A stretch of 10,143 bases of DNA from Dietzia timorensis. GTDB taxonomy: Bacteria > Actinomycetota > Actinomycetes > Mycobacteriales > Mycobacteriaceae. The first letter of the stretch is position 1. Each line of letters opens with the position of its first letter. Both the position numbers and the translations under genes were made by a program. Below, in pieces: positions 7,214 to 10,143 of the stretch. The notes beneath the pieces are model-generated. The model searched no databases. It was given only the letters and a program-made list of their open reading frames with translations, and was not told where the DNA came from. The stretch spans positions 1 through 10,143 of the forward strand of contig NZ_DYXM01000208.1 in assembly GCF_020742175.1 (NCBI RefSeq). Direction: 5' to 3'.

Positions 7214-8506
7214 ATGCAGGTCGATCAGTTACTCAAGCCGTTCCCGATCAAGGAGTTCCACCCGTTCCCCCGCGCTCTCATGGGTCCGGGATCGGTGGAG
7301 ATCGTCGGACCCGAGGCGCTCAAACTCGGGTTCAAGAAAGTCCTTCTCATGACCTCTGGCCTTCGCGGCACCGAGATCGTGTCCAATCTCAAGGCCTCGC
7401 TCGAGTACCACGGGCTCGAGGTCGTGCTCTATGACAAGGTCGAGTCCAATCCCAAGGACTACAATGCGATGGACGGCGCGAAGCTGTTCATGGAGAACGA
7501 CTGCGATTCGTTCATTTCCGTCGGCGGCGGCTCGTCCCACGACGCGTGCAAGGGCGCCCGCATCGCCGTCGCCCACGACGGTCGCAACATCAACGAGTTC
7601 GAGGGATTCAACAAGTCCGAGAACCAGAAGAACCCGCCGCACATCGCCATCTCGACCACCGCCGGCACGGGCTCGGAGACCTCGTGGGCCTACGTCATCA
7701 CCGACACCACCACAGACCCGTCCAAGCCGCACAAGTACGTGGCCTTCGATGACGCCGCCGTGGCGACGCTCGCGATCGACGATCCGACTCTCTACTTCGA
7801 CTGCCCCACCCGCTTCACCGCGCAGTGTGGCTTCGACGTCCTCGCCCACGGTTCCGAACCGTACGTCTCGCGTCTGAACTTCGAGCCCTCCCTCGGCAAT
7901 GCTCTGCGGTCGATCGAGCTCGTCGGCCAGAATCTGCGCAAGGCGACGTGGAACGGCGAGGATCTCGCTTCCCGCGAAGGCATGATGTACGCCCAGTACA
8001 TCGCCGCCCAGGCATTCAACTCCGGCGGGCTCGGCATCATCCACTCGATCTCGCACGCGACGAGCGCGTTCTTCGACACCCACCACGGTCTCAACAACGC
8101 CATCGCGCTTCCTCGCGTGTGGGCGTTCAACCTCTCCACCGAGTACGAGCGTTTCGCCAAGATCGCCGAGGCGCTCGGCGTCGACACCTCGGGTATGACG
8201 ACGCCGCGTGCCGCAGATGCGGCGGTCGAGGCCGCCATCCGCCTGCTGCGCGACTGCGCCATTCCGGAGAAGATGACCGACATCACCGCCGATACCCACG
8301 AGAAGAATCGACTCGGCCAGGGGCCGACGGCGTACTACGAGGGTAAGAAGAAGGTACTCGGCGACGATCAGACGATCGACGACATCACCAACCACGTGCT
8401 CGGCGACGCCTGCACCGACGCCAACCCACGCGAGTGCACGTTCGACTCGGTTCGCCCCGTGGTCGACCACTGCTACAACGGCGACCTCGACGACCTGATC
8501 AGCTGA
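7214..8506 (+). CDS. mno: NDMA/mycofactocin-type methanol dehydrogenase (iron-containing ADH family)
   Basis: A 430-residue cytosolic alcohol dehydrogenase of group III. Characterised MNO/MDO enzymes from Amycolatopsis, Mycobacterium and Rhodococcus oxidise methanol and other primary alcohols to aldehydes. They form decamers, keep NADP(H) tightly bound, and pass electrons to NDMA in vitro, with mycofactocin regarded as the natural acceptor. Visible here: an N-terminal nucleotide-binding domain with GGGSSHD at 104-110 (the family GGGS motif) and STTAGTGSE at 147-155. The C-terminal helical domain has the metal ligands D208 and H212 (GFDVLAHGSE), H277 (IIHSISH) and H291 (THHGLNNA), with the spacing of FucO-type enzymes. 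All four ligands are present, so the enzyme should be active. Length and start fit the family. It heads a probable operon with the AAA+ ATPase, 86 bases downstream. Other short alcohols could be the physiological substrate. No mycofactocin genes are in the window. Confidence 0.93.
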   Translation: MQVDQLLKPFPIKEFHPFPRALMGPGSVEIVGPEALKLGFKKVLLMTSGLRGTEIVSNLKASLEYHGLEVVLYDKVESNPKDYNAMDGAKLFMENDCDSFISVGGGSSHDACKGARIAVAHDGRNINEFEGFNKSENQKNPPHIAISTTAGTGSETSWAYVITDTTTDPSKPHKYVAFDDAAVATLAIDDPTLYFDCPTRFTAQCGFDVLAHGSEPYVSRLNFEPSLGNALRSIELVGQNLRKATWNGEDLASREGMMYAQYIAAQAFNSGGLGIIHSISHATSAFFDTHHGLNNAIALPRVWAFNLSTEYERFAKIAEALGVDTSGMTTPRAADAAVEAAIRLLRDCAIPEKMTDITADTHEKNRLGQGPTAYYEGKKKVLGDDQTIDDITNHVLGDACTDANPRECTFDSVRPVVDHCYNGDLDDLIS

Positions 8507-8523
8507 TCGCTTTCCCTCTCACC

Positions 8524-8562
8524 GCGGCGCCGCCCGGCTTCATTTTCTATGGGCGGCGCCGC
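8524..8562 (+). repeat. Strong stem-loop between dehydrogenase and ATPase genes
   Basis: GCGGCGCCGCCC at 8524-8535 is repeated exactly inverted as GGGCGGCGCCGC at 8551-8562, giving a 12-bp all-GC stem with a 15-base AT-richer loop. It begins 18 bases after the dehydrogenase stop and ends 30 bases before the ATPase start. No U-run follows, so it is more likely a partial terminator, attenuator or 3'-end mRNA stabiliser than a full stop. It would lower expression of the ATPase relative to the abundant dehydrogenase. Each arm also contains the self-palindrome GGCGCC. Confidence 0.75.
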
Positions 8563-8580
8563 ACCCGGCCCCGCGCTGCA

Positions 8581-8585
8581 AAGGA
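8581..8585 (+). promoter_or_regulatory. Ribosome binding site for the AAA+ ATPase
   Basis: AAGGA lies 7 bases before the ATG at 8593. The frame is open further upstream to 8434, but that stretch crosses the inverted repeat and the end of the dehydrogenase gene, so the ATG at 8593 is taken as the start. Confidence 0.75.
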
Positions 8586-8592
8586 CCTCACC

Positions 8593-9786
8593 ATGAGCGA
8601 CCCAGAAATTTTCGCCGACGTCGACGACGTTTCCGCACGCCTGCGCGAGGTCGGCTATCTCCCCGACGAGGCGATCGCGACCACGGTCTTCCTAGCCACT
8701 CGCCTCGGCCGCCCGATCCTTCTCGAGGGACCCGCGGGCGTCGGCAAAACCGATCTCGCACGCAACCTGTCCAAGGCGCTCGGGCGCGAATTGGTCCGAC
8801 TGCAGTGCTACGAGAGCCAGGACGAATCCAAGGCCCTTTACGAGTGGGACTACGGAAAGCAGCTGCTCTATACCCAGATCCTGCGAGAGAAGATTTCCGA
8901 GGTCGTCGCCGATGCCGACGACCTGGCCACGGCGGTCGACATCATCGCCGCCGGCGATGAGGTGTTCTTCTCCGATCGGTTCCTGTCCGAACGCCCCCTG
9001 CTGACGGCGATGCGCAGCGAGCAGCCGGTCGTTCTGCTCATCGACGAGGTCGACCGTTCCGACGAGAGCCTCGAGGCAGTACTGCTCGAAACCCTGGAGG
9101 AGAACCAGATCTCCATTCCCGAAATCGGGACGATCCGCGCGGCGCACCCACCATTGGTGTTGTTGACGTCGAACAACACCCGAGACCTGTCGGCCGCGCT
9201 CAAGCGGCGCTGTCTTCATCTCTTTCTCGACTATCCTGACGTCGAAAGAGAACTGGAGATCGTCCAGGGCAAGGGAACGGGACTCAACGATGCCCTCGCA
9301 CGCGAGCTCGTCACACTCGTCCAGGAGCTCCGCGCTCTCGATCTGCGCAAGGCGCCGAGCATCGCCGAGACCGTCGACTGGGCCCGCACGTTGTCGGTCC
9401 TCGGGGCCACGGAGATGGACCCCACGCTGCTGGAACGCACCGCGAGCACAGTGATGAAGTACGAGCGAGACCTCGACCGCGCCGTCGCGCACATCCGGCG
9501 ACGTTCCGGCGAGACGCAATCGTCGGAGCCGGACTCCCCCACCGCCACGACGACAGCAGCCCCCGAGCCTGTCCGCGCCCCGGCTGCGAATCGGTCCTCC
9601 GCGGCTGCCGCGCCGGCGTCGACTCGGCCACAACGAGATCCGCAGAGCGACGAAGAGGCCGCCGAACGAAGGGCGCGCCGCGACTCCTTCGACACGAAAG
9701 GCCGGCACGGGGCCGCAGCCTTCTTCGGCGCGCGCGGAACTGCATCCGACCAGCGGCGGCCGGGGACGCGCCGCCGCCCGGTGTGA
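8593..9786 (+). CDS. MoxR/CoxD-type AAA+ ATPase
   Basis: A 397-residue cytosolic AAA+ ATPase of the MoxR group, closest in appearance to the CoxD-like branch. Such proteins work with a VWA-domain partner to fold an enzyme or load its metal or cofactor; CoxD with CoxE helps mature the Cu/Mo centre of carbon monoxide dehydrogenase. Visible motifs: Walker A GPAGVGKT at 46-53, Walker B LLIDEVD at 148-154, sensor 1 LTSNNTRDLS at 191-200, the arginine finger at ALKRR (R205/R206), and a C-terminal helical lid with APSIAETVDW near 254-263. From about residue 305 the chain becomes a low-complexity Ala/Pro/Ser/Thr tail ending in an arginine-rich segment, an unusual extension beyond the compact ~300-residue core. 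It follows mno and precedes the VWA-type gene by 10 bp, suggesting one operon. The substrate enzyme is inferred to be the dehydrogenase. The family call is firm, the client is not. Confidence 0.9.
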   Translation: MSDPEIFADVDDVSARLREVGYLPDEAIATTVFLATRLGRPILLEGPAGVGKTDLARNLSKALGRELVRLQCYESQDESKALYEWDYGKQLLYTQILREKISEVVADADDLATAVDIIAAGDEVFFSDRFLSERPLLTAMRSEQPVVLLIDEVDRSDESLEAVLLETLEENQISIPEIGTIRAAHPPLVLLTSNNTRDLSAALKRRCLHLFLDYPDVERELEIVQGKGTGLNDALARELVTLVQELRALDLRKAPSIAETVDWARTLSVLGATEMDPTLLERTASTVMKYERDLDRAVAHIRRRSGETQSSEPDSPTATTTAAPEPVRAPAANRSSAAAAPASTRPQRDPQSDEEAAERRARRDSFDTKGRHGAAAFFGARGTASDQRRPGTRRRPV

Positions 9787-9796
9787 GGACGACACG

Positions 9797-10143
9797 ATGG
9801 AACGGGAGATCCTCACCTTCATCGAGCACCTGCGGACCCACGGCATCCGCGTAAGCACCGCGGAAACCCTCGATGCGATGCGCTGCGCGGCCGTGCCCGG
9901 GATTCTCACTCACCGCGAACGCCTCCACGCCGCCCTCGGAGCAGCGATCGTCACGCGGCTGTCGCAGAAGCAGACGTTTGACGCGATCTTCGCGCTGTTC
10001 TTCGGCTTGGCGCCGATATCCACTGCCGCCTCCGACGACGCTTCTGCCGGCGGCTCGATCGACACCGACTCGAACGCCATGGCCGGCCAGGAGGCCAGCA
10101 CCGATCCGGAGCAATTCGACGGCACCGTCGACGAGCAGGCCAC
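9797..10143 (+). CDS. CoxE-like, probably VWA-domain protein, N-terminal part (runs off right edge)
   Basis: The first 115 residues of a protein starting MEREILTFIEHLRTHGIRVS. The ATG has GAGGA 7 bases upstream, and that ribosome site overlaps the stop codon of the ATPase gene, so translation is probably coupled. Residues 1-70 resemble the helical N-terminal region of CoxE-type proteins: a FIEHLRTHGIRVSTAE opening, then RERLHAALGAA and QKQTFDAIFALFFG. From about 74 on the chain turns into an acidic, Ser/Asp/Glu-rich linker. The VWA domain with its metal-ion MIDAS motif would lie past the edge and cannot be seen, so the call rests on the N-terminal pattern and on the standard AAA+/VWA gene pairing. 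The product would act with the preceding ATPase as a chaperone pair. Confidence 0.7.
   Translation, partial: MEREILTFIEHLRTHGIRVSTAETLDAMRCAAVPGILTHRERLHAALGAAIVTRLSQKQTFDAIFALFFGLAPISTAASDDASAGGSIDTDSNAMAGQEASTDPEQFDGTVDEQA

Noticed and set aside
7229..8470. 413-codon open frame antisense to the methanol dehydrogenase
   Set aside because: Arg/Val/Gly-rich composition shadow of a GC-rich gene. The plus strand carries unmistakable dehydrogenase motifs and a strong ribosome site.
8692..9909. 405-codon open frame antisense to the ATPase and the start of the VWA-type gene
   Set aside because: No recognisable domain. It overlaps two real genes and reflects codon composition.

Overview
The window looks like chromosomal DNA of a high-GC, mycolic-acid-type actinobacterium (order Mycobacteriales: Mycobacterium, Rhodococcus, Gordonia, Dietzia and relatives). 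Two things point there. One is a giant multidomain type I fatty acid synthase of the actinobacterial form. The other is an NDMA/mycofactocin-type methanol dehydrogenase. The genus cannot be fixed from the sequence alone.

Layout. Positions 1-5810 (minus strand) hold the first ~1936 residues of the fatty acid synthase Fas, with domain order acetyltransferase, enoyl reductase, dehydratase, malonyl/palmitoyl transferase and acyl carrier protein. The gene leaves the window just after the ACP region, before the ketoreductase and ketosynthase. Positions 5811-6169 are a divergent, partly AT-rich control region. It contains two perfect 14-bp dyads whose centres lie 22 bp apart, placed on a plausible fas promoter, and a leaderless-type promoter for the next gene. 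Positions 6170-6973 (plus) encode a fructosamine/ketosamine-3-kinase family protein. Positions 6974-7213 are the control region of the following cluster and contain an 18-bp imperfect dyad.

Positions 7214 to the right edge (plus) form a probable three-gene cluster: an iron/zinc-type alcohol dehydrogenase of the MNO/MDO family, a MoxR/CoxD-type AAA+ ATPase, and the start of a CoxE-like protein expected to carry a VWA domain. The last two are 10 bp apart, with the ribosome binding site overlapping the preceding stop codon. A strong 12-bp inverted repeat sits between the dehydrogenase and the ATPase gene. AAA+/VWA pairs of this kind act as chaperones that mature or load cofactor or metal into enzymes, so the layout suggests a dehydrogenase with its own maturation machinery. 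That link is inference.

No RNA genes, insertion sequences, CRISPR arrays or phage genes were seen. The region reads as ordinary core-metabolism chromosome. The long open frames antisense to the real genes are composition shadows of GC-rich coding sequence.
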